DNA from: an uncultured Acidobacteriia bacterium
GTDB lineage: Bacteria; Acidobacteriota; Terriglobia; Bryobacterales; Bryobacteraceae
Direction: 5' to 3'
Length of the DNA stretch: 61,582 nt
Assembly: GCA_903875575.1 (NCBI GenBank)
Contig: CAIQWJ010000055.1
Location: forward strand, 1-61,582
Positions 50,799 through 59,091 of this stretch are shown here, one piece after another (position 1 is the first letter of the stretch; every line of letters begins with the position of its first letter). Position numbers and translations under genes: made by a program. Below the pieces are notes generated by a model, which saw only the letters and a list, made by a program, of their open reading frames with translations, made no database searches and was not told the DNA's origin.

Positions 50799-51866
50799 TC
50801 AACGCGGCATGTTGTACATGAACGTCATCGCCAGCACAATACTGTCGCCTTTGAACTCCCTGGGCAACATAGGCAAAGGATCCGACGCACTGATCGCCGC
50901 AATCGCAGCCTGGTCCAACGCCTTCGCCCCGGATTGACCGCTGCCCGCGAACTGCACGTGCACCACCTTGCCGGTTTTCGATAACGTGAACTCCAGCACC
51001 ACGCGTCCGCGCATTCCCAACCGCGCCGCTTCGGGATAAACCGCAAACCAGTTGGTACGCACCGACTGCAGCACCTGCAAAAGATACGGCCGGAAATCCA
51101 CACCCATCGGATCGCTCTTGATCTCCAGACTCGATTGTGGGCGCGTCGCGGAAGGTGCCAGATTCAAACCAGTGCCAATTCCGGCGTCGTTGGAATCGCC
51201 CACGCGATCGCGGGGCATCGCCGCGCCATTCGCCGCCGCGCGCATGGCATCCTGTATCGGGTTCGAGGGTGCCAGTATGCTGGGAGCCTTCTGCGCCTGC
51301 GGCTTCACCTGCAGCGACTCCGCCACAATCATCTTCGGAGCTTCCGGCTTCGGCACATTCGCGGGCGGAGGCGCGGCTGGCGGAGGCTGATTGCGTACAG
51401 CTTCCACCGGAGCGGGTGCCGACGGCTGGGGTATCGGTGCGGGTGGCGAGGGCGGCGCCTGAGCGGGTTTCGGTGCAGGCGGCTGAGGTTTGGGCACAGG
51501 CGCGGGCGGCGGTGCCGCCTTCGGGGCCGGCTCCGACAGCTTCGGTACCGGAGCTGTTGGTGCCATCAGCAGTTTCGATAGCGGCCCCTTATTCGGAGCC
51601 TTCTGCGTCAGTTCTTTCGGCAAATACAATTTTGTAACGTAAGGAACAAATAAACGCTCGGGCGGCGGCGTTTCATACGACCCACCCTTAATCACGAACA
51701 ATGCCGTAATCGCCACCAGATGGAAAATCGCGGAACCAATCGCCGCCTGCTTCCACTGCGGCCAATCGCCGCTCGAATCGCGCACCAGCAGAAAATTGGG
51801 TTCGCGATCTTCGCCCGCCAAAGGCGAACCCGACGGCATCTGGTTGTTGTCGAGTGGAGTTTCCAT
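50799..51866 (-). CDS. TonB-family energy transducer
   Basis: A 355-residue protein. One membrane segment (about 38-58, AIGSAIFHLVAITALFVIKG), a long Pro/Ala-rich spacer (about 90-190) that spans the periplasm, and the C-terminal TonB domain (about 265-355, RGRVVLEFTLSKTGKVVHVQ). It transmits proton-motive force to outer-membrane receptors. Eight bases after the Gfo/Idh gene, last member of the envelope operon. Confidence 0.9.
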   Translation of the reverse strand: METPLDNNQMPSGSPLAGEDREPNFLLVRDSSGDWPQWKQAAIGSAIFHLVAITALFVIKGGSYETPPPERLFVPYVTKLYLPKELTQKAPNKGPLSKLLMAPTAPVPKLSEPAPKAAPPPAPVPKPQPPAPKPAQAPPSPPAPIPQPSAPAPVEAVRNQPPPAAPPPANVPKPEAPKMIVAESLQVKPQAQKAPSILAPSNPIQDAMRAAANGAAMPRDRVGDSNDAGIGTGLNLAPSATRPQSSLEIKSDPMGVDFRPYLLQVLQSVRTNWFAVYPEAARLGMRGRVVLEFTLSKTGKVVHVQFAGSGQSGAKALDQAAIAAISASDPLPMLPREFKGDSIVLAMTFMYNMPR

Positions 51867-51874
51867 CCGGTCGA

Positions 51875-52825
51875 TCAGGTGTGGGCGGCCAGCGTCTTTC
51901 CTACAAGCGCCGCGTGCTGTTCGATTCTATCAAGAACCGCCAGCGCCACCTCTAATGTTCGACGAGCCACCACCCCAGTCAGTTTCGGCTGTTTTCGCGT
52001 CTCCACCGCATCCAGAAACGCGTCAAACTGCAACTTCAGCGGCTCGGCCGCGGTAATCGGCAACTGATCGAACGCAATGCCGCTTTCCCCGCCTACCGTG
52101 CACACTGCCGCCGACTGCTTTGCATAATCGACCGAAATGTATTGCCCCGGCTGAAATACGCGGAGCTTGCGAATTTTTTCCGTCGAAACCCTGCTCGCCG
52201 TCAGATTCGCAATGCACCCATCTGCAAATTCCAGCCGCACATTGGCAATATCCACCTTCGGCGAAAGAATTGAAATCCCCGCCGCGCGAATCTCGCTCAG
52301 TTCCGCCCGCGCCAGCGCCAGTACGATATCGAGATCGTGAATCATCAGATCCAGCACCACGTCCACATCGAGACTCCGCAGAGTAAATACGCTCATCCGG
52401 TGAATCTCGAAAAACAACGGTAGCGTGGCAATGCGTTCCAGTTCCACAATCGCCGGATTGAACCGCTCCAGATGCCCCACCTGCAGAATGCGATCCCGCT
52501 GCGCGGCGGCGTCGATCAAACGGTCAGCCTCTGCAAGCGTCGGCGCAATCGGCTTCTCCACCAGAACGTCAATCCCGGCTTCCAGCAGACGGCAGCCAAT
52601 CTCCGCATGTACGGAAGTCGGTGCGGCCACAATTGCAGCGTCCACTTTCCCAATAATCTCTTCCACTGAAGTGCACGCTTCCGCGCCGTACAAGGCAGCC
52701 TGCGCCTTCGCCTGCGCCGCATCGGCATCCACCACATGCGTCAACTGCACCCGCGGGTTCTCCGCTGCCACACGGACATGATTCCGCCCAAATGCTCCGG
52801 CACCCACAACAGCCACGCGCGTCAT
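51875..52825 (-). CDS. Gfo/Idh/MocA oxidoreductase, possibly GnnA-like
   Basis: A 316-residue NAD(P)-dependent sugar dehydrogenase. Rossmann motif VAVVGAGAFGRNHVR, then VEKPIAPTLAEADRLI (catalytic Lys in EKP). The neighbours lpxI, lpxA and fabZ suggest a lipid A role. GnnA, which oxidises UDP-GlcNAc at C3 to build amide-linked lipid A, belongs to this family, so that is a reasonable candidate, but no GnnB aminotransferase is in the window. Overlaps lpxI by four bases. Confidence 0.82.
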   Translation of the reverse strand: MTRVAVVGAGAFGRNHVRVAAENPRVQLTHVVDADAAQAKAQAALYGAEACTSVEEIIGKVDAAIVAAPTSVHAEIGCRLLEAGIDVLVEKPIAPTLAEADRLIDAAAQRDRILQVGHLERFNPAIVELERIATLPLFFEIHRMSVFTLRSLDVDVVLDLMIHDLDIVLALARAELSEIRAAGISILSPKVDIANVRLEFADGCIANLTASRVSTEKIRKLRVFQPGQYISVDYAKQSAAVCTVGGESGIAFDQLPITAAEPLKLQFDAFLDAVETRKQPKLTGVVARRTLEVALAVLDRIEQHAALVGKTLAAHT

Positions 52826-53634
52826 CCCAGTGTCTCCATTCCCGCAATCGCGATCTTCGCCGCATTCGCCTTCGCGATCAGTTCGTCGCGGTCCAGCAGC
52901 AGCGTGCGCCCGGCATCCACCGCGAGCGCCGTCGTGTTCGTCTCAATCATCACGTCAATCGTTTTCGGGCCGATCGCCGGTACATCAAACAACAAATGCC
53001 GACGTCGCGCAGAGGCCTTCACCAGCGACAACTTCCGGCCTTCCACCAGGCTCGCCGCGCGCCGCAGCATCGCGTCCGTACCTTCCATCGCTTCCAGTGC
53101 GACGCAGGCCCGGTCTGCAATCGCCACGCTCTGCCCCAGATCCAGACTTGCCAGCGCGTGCGCGATTTTGCGACCGTATTCCACATCGCGATCTTCCGCG
53201 GAATCGAGTTTGCGCTTCGTGATCGGCCCTATCTCCGCCAGCAGCGGCTTCAGCAGCAGCGTGGAATCCACCAGCGAGATCCCTTCTTCGAGCAGCACTT
53301 TCTGCACCGCGCCGATCAGCGATTCGGTATTCTGCAGCGGCAACGCCGCCAGCACTTTGATCAGCTTCCAGTCCGGCCGGATCGACGAAAATATCTTCGC
53401 GTGCTTCACCTGCCCGGCCATCATGATCTGCGTGATGCCTTCCTGATGGCAGATGTCGATCAGCCGGCTCAGTTCACCCAGCGATATCCAGTGGCATCGC
53501 GCCGCCGCGCGTTCCACCTCAGGCGACGCCTCTTCTTTGATCGCGATGGCAATCGCCTCATCGCCCTGTTTGCGCGCCGTCTCCAGCGCCAGCACCGGAA
53601 ACCGGCCGTTACCGGCGATGATGCCGTACTTCAT
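52822..53634 (-). CDS. lpxI: UDP-2,3-diacylglucosamine pyrophosphatase
   Basis: A 270-residue LpxI (DUF1009). Blocks: MKYGIIAGNGRFPVLALETA, MMAGQVKHAKIFSSIRPDWK, IGPITKRKLDSAEDRDVEYG, and the C-terminal DVPAIGPKTIDVMIETNTTA. It removes UMP to give lipid X. It replaces LpxH, and lies between lpxA and the Gfo/Idh gene. Confidence 0.92.
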   Translation of the reverse strand: MKYGIIAGNGRFPVLALETARKQGDEAIAIAIKEEASPEVERAAARCHWISLGELSRLIDICHQEGITQIMMAGQVKHAKIFSSIRPDWKLIKVLAALPLQNTESLIGAVQKVLLEEGISLVDSTLLLKPLLAEIGPITKRKLDSAEDRDVEYGRKIAHALASLDLGQSVAIADRACVALEAMEGTDAMLRRAASLVEGRKLSLVKASARRRHLLFDVPAIGPKTIDVMIETNTTALAVDAGRTLLLDRDELIAKANAAKIAIAGMETLG

Positions 53635-53641
53635 TTGCCCG

Positions 53642-54421
53642 TCATCCCTTAATCACGCCGCGCTCAGACGACGCAATGAACCCGAGCAGTTCTTCCAGTT
53701 CCGGCGTTGCCGATATCTCCGCGCGAATCCGCTCTACCGCCTGAGTCGTATTGAGCCCGGAACGCGTGAGCAGCCGCAACGCTGTCTGCAACGTTTCAAT
53801 TGCCGGCTTCTCAAAGCCCCGCCGCGAGAGCCCGATGGAGTTCGCACCGTAAACCTGCACTTCCGGCTGCACGCTGGTCAGCGAAAACGGCATCACGTCC
53901 TGCTTGATCACGCTGTATGGCCCCACGAAAGCATGCCGCCCGATGCGGCAAAACTGATGCACGCCGCTGTACGGGCTGATATCCGCCCAATCCTGTACCG
54001 TCACGTGACCGGAAAGCCCCACGCTATTGCCCAGAATGACGTGATCGCCAAGCGTGCAGTCATGCGCAATGTGCGCGTAGGTCATGATCAGGCAATCGTC
54101 GCCGATGGTTGTATAGAACCCTCCCCCAACGGTGCCGCGATGAATGGAAACAAATTCGCGGATGCTGTTACGATTGCCGATGCGTGTGAAGGCCCGCTCG
54201 CCCTTGTACTTCAGATCCTGCGAGGCCGCGCCAATCGAAGAATACGGATAAATAACGTTGTCTTCCCCGATCGTCGTGGGCCCCTCCACGTACAGATGCG
54301 CCATCAACCGCGTGCGCGCGCCGATCTCTACTTCAGCGCCCACCACGCAGAACGGACCGATCTCGGCATCCGGATGAATGATCGCAGCGGGATCGATAAT
54401 AGCTGTGGGATGAATCGCCAC
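53642..54421 (-). CDS. lpxA: Acyl-ACP:UDP-N-acetylglucosamine O-acyltransferase
   Basis: A 259-residue left-handed beta-helix acyltransferase. The start is the GTG at 54421 (VAIHPTAIIDPAA); the frame upstream runs into fabZ and is unrelated. Hexapeptide repeats fill about 1-190; MTYAHIAHDCTLGDHVI carries the catalytic His. First step of lipid A synthesis. The usual fabZ-lpxA order is kept. Whether it uses O- or N-linked acceptor is open. Confidence 0.92.
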   Translation of the reverse strand: MAIHPTAIIDPAAIIHPDAEIGPFCVVGAEVEIGARTRLMAHLYVEGPTTIGEDNVIYPYSSIGAASQDLKYKGERAFTRIGNRNSIREFVSIHRGTVGGGFYTTIGDDCLIMTYAHIAHDCTLGDHVILGNSVGLSGHVTVQDWADISPYSGVHQFCRIGRHAFVGPYSVIKQDVMPFSLTSVQPEVQVYGANSIGLSRRGFEKPAIETLQTALRLLTRSGLNTTQAVERIRAEISATPELEELLGFIASSERGVIKG

Positions 54422-54437
54422 TCGGTGCGAACCGGCC

Positions 54438-54887
54438 TTACGCCGGGGTCTCCATCTTGTCTTCCAGCTTGCACATGACTTCGGCCTCGGCCACCAGCAC
54501 ACCATCTACGGTGACCTGCCCGGCCATCTTGGCCACTGTGCCCTTGCGCCGTGTGACTCGCATCTCAATGCGCAACTGATCCCCCGGCACCACGGGTTTG
54601 CGGAACCGCGCCGCATCCACCGAAACCAGGAAGACCAGTTTCTTATCGCGATCCGGAATGCTGCTCAGCACCTGCACCCCGGCGGTCTGCGCCATGGCTT
54701 CCACAATCAGGACGCCCGGCATCACCGGAAACTCCGGAAAGTGCCCCTGAAAGAACGGCTCATTGCACGTCACATTCTTGATGCCGACGATGTGTTCCTC
54801 GTCCATCTCAATAATGCGATCCACCAGCAGAAAAGGATAACGATGCGGCAGAATCTGCCGGATCTGATTTACGTCCAGGATTGTCAT
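54438..54887 (-). CDS. fabZ: (3R)-hydroxyacyl-ACP dehydratase FabZ
   Basis: A 149-residue hot-dog-fold enzyme. IRQILPHRYPFLLVDRI, then FFQGHFPEFPVMPGVLIVEA with catalytic His and Glu, and QTAGV. It dehydrates 3-hydroxyacyl-ACP in fatty acid synthesis and is usually linked with lpxA. First gene of the envelope operon fabZ-lpxA-lpxI-Gfo/Idh-tonB, divergent from the truncated gene at 54977. Confidence 0.94.
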   Translation of the reverse strand: MTILDVNQIRQILPHRYPFLLVDRIIEMDEEHIVGIKNVTCNEPFFQGHFPEFPVMPGVLIVEAMAQTAGVQVLSSIPDRDKKLVFLVSVDAARFRKPVVPGDQLRIEMRVTRRKGTVAKMAGQVTVDGVLVAEAEVMCKLEDKMETPA

Positions 54888-54976
54888 TTGAAAAGGTCAG
54901 TATATCGAGAAGCCAGCGACGGCTGACGAGCCCTGCCCATCCCCGCCGCCAGGTTAAGCTGAACCCAACGGCACCA

Positions 54977-55294
54977 ATGAGCTTCTTCATGGACAGGTCA
55001 AAAGATCAGGGCGACTCCATCCCGACACCCGACTCCGCCCCCGAAGGCGTCATCATCAGCCCGGACACGCTCCGTCAGAACCGCCTGCCCTCCGGACAAT
55101 CCCGAACAAAGAAGTGGCCGGTGCTCGACGCCAGCGGCCCGCCCTCCATCGACCTCAACCGCTGGAAACTCCGCATCTTTGGTCATGTGGGACAACCCGT
55201 CGAGTGGACCTGGCCCGAATTCCTCGCGCTCCCCCGCGTCCGCGTCTTCTCCGATTTCCATTGCGTCACCCGCTGGAGCCGCCTCGAACGGTGA
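54977..55294 (+). pseudogene. Sulfite-oxidase-like molybdopterin enzyme, truncated at its 3' end
   Basis: A 105-residue piece: ATG 54977, PEGVIISPDTLRQNRLPSGQ, KKWPVLDASGPPSIDLNRWK, then SDFHCVTRWSRL, the conserved Mo-cofactor Cys region, and a stop soon after. The family (YuiH/sulfite-oxidase-like oxidoreductases) usually has 190-200 residues, with WEGV following the WSRL motif. The rest is missing and base composition changes just downstream, so a rearrangement ended the gene here. Confidence 0.8.
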
Positions 55295-55521
55295 CTATTT
55301 GCGAGGCGATCCGTTGCATTTAGTCAATGAGCCAGATTATCTAGCTAAGCTACCAGCGGCACCTCACCTGCGAAAAACCCGGGTACTGGGCACTCCTGAC
55401 CTGGGAACCCCAAGGGTGTCCTCGTGGCCCACCGGCTATCAAATCTTGCCATCCGGTGCTCCATTTTGACATTTTGACGGTTGCCAGTGACGGGGCGCTC
55501 TCTGACTGTCACTCCGCATCC
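55295..55521. other. Junction region between the core genes and an A/T-richer stretch
   Basis: No gene is recognisable. The stretch separates the truncated molybdopterin gene from the asparagine-synthetase-like gene and marks the point where A/T content visibly rises. No inverted repeat or integrase remnant was found by eye. Confidence 0.45.
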
Positions 55522-57291
55522 TCAAATGTTGCGACGCACCCACTCGCAAAGTAACAATAGCCGCCAAAAGACGGCACCGCGAGGGTTCTGGCCACTTTGA
55601 AAGGCGCTCCAGAGTTTGGTGATGGACTTACGATTGACCGGAATTCCGGCAAGCACCTCGATCCCCTCCAGACAATCACTAATCCTGGATGACAAACACC
55701 CGCGCAACCACCTGTCGATGGGTGCGCCGAACCCGCGCTTTGGCAACGATGGATAGATCCCGCTGTTGGCAAGTAGTTTCCGGAGGGGTTGCTTGCCGCC
55801 CCCCCTGTCTAGATCAAGACAGCTGTCCCATCTTATTCGGCTCGCGACCTCGATGACTTCCTTGTCGAGAAAAGGGAGTCTCACTTCGAGCGAGTGAAAC
55901 ATACTTGCTCTGTCAGTTTTGAGCAGAATAAACGGCAGATAGGTCTGAATCTCATAACGTCTCATTTCGCTCGCGGCGCGGGCAATGTCAGAATAAATCT
56001 CGCGGTCTGCAGCTTGACTTCCCAGCGGCGAAAAAGGCATTACTGGGAAGCACGACTCGAACTCTTCTGGACGAATGTCAGTTAACCAGCTTGAATATTT
56101 TTGTAGGGAACGATCGCCGTTTCCGTAGGCGACATTTTTCAGAAAGGGACACTGCCTTCCGACGTATCCCCAGAACAATTCATCCGCGCCCTCTCCCGAA
56201 AGTACTACTTTGACCTTCTTTGCCGCCATCCTCGATACCATCAGACTTGGAAATATGCCGGGGTCCGCTAAAGGCTCGGTACTGGCCTCAAAGACGTCAT
56301 CAATGAGGGATTCGGCTTCGTGATCACTAAGGTTCTCTAAATGCAACTGTAATCCAATCGCATCTGCGTGCGTGCGCGCCTCGTCGGATTCATCGAATGC
56401 GGAATCCGGCCGACCAATTGTGAATGCAGGAATTACACGGTCTGGATCAACTTTTCGCCAAACACTCGCTATAAGAGTTGAGTCCACACCACCGGAAAGA
56501 AAACAGCCGACAGGTGCATCGCTGACGATATGTCGCCGTAGCGACCGGCCCAGGGCATCAGCTATTGCCTCATCAGCATCTGGTCCGCTGAGAACGGGAC
56601 CTGATTCCGGTTGGAATTCAAAAACCCGCCCGCGCGTAACCTTTCCAGCGCTGGAGAATGAGACCCAACTACCGGGCTCCACCATTTCCGTTCCTTGAAG
56701 GAGCGCTCCTGGAGCCGGTATGTATCCAATCCGAAGATACGTCGCAACATCTTCAATTGAAAACGATCTGCCGCGCGCCTTCCGATGCCTAGCGATCTGG
56801 TCATACTGGGACGCGAATACCACACCCGTGGCGTCAGACAGAAAGTATAGGGGCTTCATGCCGACATGGTCCCGAGCGAGGAGCAGAGTCTGTTCAACCT
56901 TGTCGTAAAACGCCAACGCATACATGCCGTTGAATCGGCTCAACGCCTTTGCGCCCCATGTCATTAGAGAATGGAGCACAACCTCCGCATCGCCCCGTGT
57001 ACCGAACTGAACCTGATGTGTCAATTCAGAAGCAAGTTCCGAGAAGTTATACAACTCCCCGTTAAAAACCAACGCGTACCGCTCATCAGGGCTGATGAAA
57101 GGTTGATTTGCGGCTGGAGATAGATCTATAATCGCTAATCGCCGAAAACCCATCAAGCATCGTTCATCATGCCAGATGCCTTGATCGTCTGGACCTCGCC
57201 TCGACATCATCTGAATCAGAGGCCGCCACTCGGTTACATTCGGCAATTCCGAGTGAAGCCCAAAACCAAATTGTCCGCAGATTCCGCACAT
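55522..57291 (-). CDS. asnB: Asparagine synthetase-like glutamine amidotransferase
   Basis: A 589-residue class-II amidotransferase/synthetase. Cys2 in MCGICGQFGFG is the glutaminase nucleophile; FNGELYNFSELASEL and DHVGMKPLYF follow. The ATP-pyrophosphatase half has SGGVDSTLIASVW, GEGADELFWGY and LPFLDKEVIEVASRIRWDS. It may make asparagine, but AsnB homologues also build amide bonds in natural products and exopolysaccharides, and the neighbours (secreted six-Cys peptide, thioredoxins, sulfotransferase) make a biosynthetic role worth considering. Last gene of the minus-strand set. Confidence 0.88.
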   Translation of the reverse strand: MCGICGQFGFGLHSELPNVTEWRPLIQMMSRRGPDDQGIWHDERCLMGFRRLAIIDLSPAANQPFISPDERYALVFNGELYNFSELASELTHQVQFGTRGDAEVVLHSLMTWGAKALSRFNGMYALAFYDKVEQTLLLARDHVGMKPLYFLSDATGVVFASQYDQIARHRKARGRSFSIEDVATYLRIGYIPAPGALLQGTEMVEPGSWVSFSSAGKVTRGRVFEFQPESGPVLSGPDADEAIADALGRSLRRHIVSDAPVGCFLSGGVDSTLIASVWRKVDPDRVIPAFTIGRPDSAFDESDEARTHADAIGLQLHLENLSDHEAESLIDDVFEASTEPLADPGIFPSLMVSRMAAKKVKVVLSGEGADELFWGYVGRQCPFLKNVAYGNGDRSLQKYSSWLTDIRPEEFESCFPVMPFSPLGSQAADREIYSDIARAASEMRRYEIQTYLPFILLKTDRASMFHSLEVRLPFLDKEVIEVASRIRWDSCLDLDRGGGKQPLRKLLANSGIYPSLPKRGFGAPIDRWLRGCLSSRISDCLEGIEVLAGIPVNRKSITKLWSAFQSGQNPRGAVFWRLLLLCEWVRRNI

Positions 57292-57354
57292 GCATTTTGT
57301 GGTAAAAGTTGTTTGGCGATAAATTCATGAGAGCGGCAGCTCACGTATCGCCGC

Positions 57355-57885
57355 CTATAGTGACGACCAGATCTCTTTCTCTTGTGCCGCCGTTAACTTG
57401 CCGACCCACGAATTCACAATCGAGCCGTCACTTCGGAGTAACAATAGGGTCGGGGTCGCCGCAACGCGAATACCGTCGTCGTCGGCGAACAGAACGTCGT
57501 CCACCGCCACTCCGCTGGCGGCCAAATAGTTCTTGTTGACATCCGGATCTTCACGTGTGATGGCGACGACGCGAACGCCATCACTATGAGCTTTTGGCGT
57601 GATACGCCGATAGAACGGCAGACTTTCTGCGCAGAAGTGGCACGAACTTGATGTCATCAGGACAAGCGTGAGACTGGAACCAGCGAGTGCGAGATGCCCT
57701 GAGTCTTGAATCTGGCTCCCCGGCGGATAGTCAAGCGACTGTTGGGCTGGTGGCTGGTTGCTCATTTGCGCCCGCTGATACACCGAGTAGCCAAATACTA
57801 TAGCGGCAACTAACGATGCCACAATCAGCACAGCTTCAACGGGCGACCGCGCAAAGGAATCCGGGCGTAAGACTAACTTGTTCAT
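57355..57885 (-). CDS. Membrane-anchored TlpA/MauD-like thioredoxin
   Basis: A 176-residue protein (ATG 57885; 57918 is an alternative). One N-terminal membrane helix (about 20-38, AVLIVASLVAAIVFGYSVY), then a thioredoxin fold with the active site SSSCHFCAESLPFYRR and the cis-Pro block ATPTLLLLRSDG, ending VNSWVGKLTAAQEKE. A CXXC inside the periplasm points to disulfide handling, fitting the Cys-rich peptide two genes upstream. The WVGKLTAAQE end recurs as WKGKLNASQE in the 59.1-kb protein. Confidence 0.85.
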   Translation of the reverse strand: MNKLVLRPDSFARSPVEAVLIVASLVAAIVFGYSVYQRAQMSNQPPAQQSLDYPPGSQIQDSGHLALAGSSLTLVLMTSSSCHFCAESLPFYRRITPKAHSDGVRVVAITREDPDVNKNYLAASGVAVDDVLFADDDGIRVAATPTLLLLRSDGSIVNSWVGKLTAAQEKEIWSSL

Positions 57886-57947
57886 ATATTTCCGTCTTTC
57901 AGTTGAGTGGGGTTTCACCGTTCGCTGGTTGGATAGGCGCGACCGAC

Positions 57948-58709
57948 CTAGTTATCCGTCGGGATGCGCTCAGCCCCGTCGGCGATAATATAGTTGTCGG
58001 TCACCGTGCGACTAACGAGAACTAAACCAATTTCTTTTAGTGAAGCAATGACTGCACTAGCATCCCCGAACACGGGTTGTCCAGTAGCACTGATTTCCGG
58101 GGGCAACTTCAACTCGAATGTATACCTGTCAGTCAAGCCAGTTTCATCAAAAACGGGAAGTATCAAGAGGGATGACAGTAAATCGCAAAAACTACCCATA
58201 GTCGACAAGTTTGCAGCCAGTTTATCTCCCAGAAACGCAATGCCGCCCTTGCCCGGTTCTGAAGCCGGTCTTAACGTGGTGGTTTGATTGGGTCGAACTC
58301 TCAACGCCAGTCCCTTTACGGGTTTGTCCACTGACCGCACGCGCAGGTTTAACCGCTCAGTCAGCAGTGTCCGGAGCATTTCGGGAACCCGTGATTCAGC
58401 CTCCGGCGAAAAAGTTGCTTCGACATCATAGTACTCGGAAGCCATCCACCCAGGGGCGTCCACTTGGTAGTCCTTCCGCCGATACGCGCGCACGATGAGC
58501 TCTCTAAGGCTGACAGCTGAATAGTGAATTCGACCCGGGCTCTCTTTGAAACGGAGGCCAAAGTGCGGTCCGGCCGCAGCTGACTTCACCGATGCCACAT
58601 CAAACCGAAGTCCGTCAGCCCGACCGTCGCTGACGGCACCTATTGCAAGGCAAATAGCTAACGACACGGCCCATTTTTGATATTTTGTCGAACCCATTAT
58701 ATCCATCAT
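57948..58709 (-). CDS. TIGR03435 family secreted protein
   Basis: A 253-residue member of the Soli_TIGR03435 family with a signal peptide (cleavage about residue 32), FDVASVKSAAAGPHFGLRF, YYDVEATF, LRTLLTERLNLRVRSVDKPV and VFDETGLTDRYTFELKLP. It ends RIPTDN after a DNYIIADGAE strand. Function unknown; it sits between the peptide gene and the TlpA-like gene and may share their job. Confidence 0.82.
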   Translation of the reverse strand: MMDIMGSTKYQKWAVSLAICLAIGAVSDGRADGLRFDVASVKSAAAGPHFGLRFKESPGRIHYSAVSLRELIVRAYRRKDYQVDAPGWMASEYYDVEATFSPEAESRVPEMLRTLLTERLNLRVRSVDKPVKGLALRVRPNQTTTLRPASEPGKGGIAFLGDKLAANLSTMGSFCDLLSSLLILPVFDETGLTDRYTFELKLPPEISATGQPVFGDASAVIASLKEIGLVLVSRTVTDNYIIADGAERIPTDN

Positions 58710-58734
58710 TTTTTACATTGGTCGGGCGAGCGGA

Positions 58735-58774
58735 CCCAAAGTGGCTCGGCGGCAAGCCGCCAAGCCACTTTGGG
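58735..58774 (-). terminator. Strong intercistronic hairpin after the peptide gene
   Basis: A 19-base arm beginning CCCAAAGTGGCT pairs with one ending AGCCACTTTGGG around a two-base loop, with a single C-A mismatch. In the minus transcript it follows the peptide stop (58792) and precedes the TIGR03435 start (58709). No T run follows, so it is more likely an mRNA-stabilising or partial-termination element than a full terminator. Confidence 0.7.
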
Positions 58775-58791
58775 AGGTGCGACCGCAGTCC

Positions 58792-59031
58792 TTAACTGCA
58801 CCAGCCATAATTCATCGTGCACCAAGAACCGTCTCCCGAGTCCCTACAGCCATTGGTGCCTGTATAGTCGCCAGCAAAACAAAAGTACCCGATTCCCGGA
58901 TCGAGAAGACATCGGTAACAGTTGCTCGCCTCTGCGGTGTCGATCACGCCTACGGCTGCGTGACCGGCAACGATTAGCGGCGCGGCGATAAGTGCCCGCG
59001 CTGCCCATTGCGAAATTGTTGTTCTAGTCAT
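58792..59031 (-). CDS. Secreted six-cysteine peptide
   Basis: A 79-residue protein. AAGAAGG lies upstream of ATG 59031; the GTG at 59043 overlaps that site. A long signal region (ALIAAPLIVAGHAAVGV, then DTAEAS) leads to a mature part of about 44 residues with six Cys at spacings 3, 10, 11, 9 and 7, rich in Gly, Tyr and Trp (GYFCFAGDYTGTNGCRD, WCTMNYGWCS). Even Cys number plus adjacent thioredoxin-like genes suggest a disulfide-rich or modified peptide. No known family was recognised; MauA-like small subunits or NVEALA-type peptides are distant possibilities. Confidence 0.75.
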   Translation of the reverse strand: MTRTTISQWAARALIAAPLIVAGHAAVGVIDTAEASNCYRCLLDPGIGYFCFAGDYTGTNGCRDSGDGSWCTMNYGWCS

Positions 59032-59091
59032 AATTGTTTTCACCTTCTTTCTTTCCGAAACTGACCCTTATTTTTTCACGGCCAACGGAAC

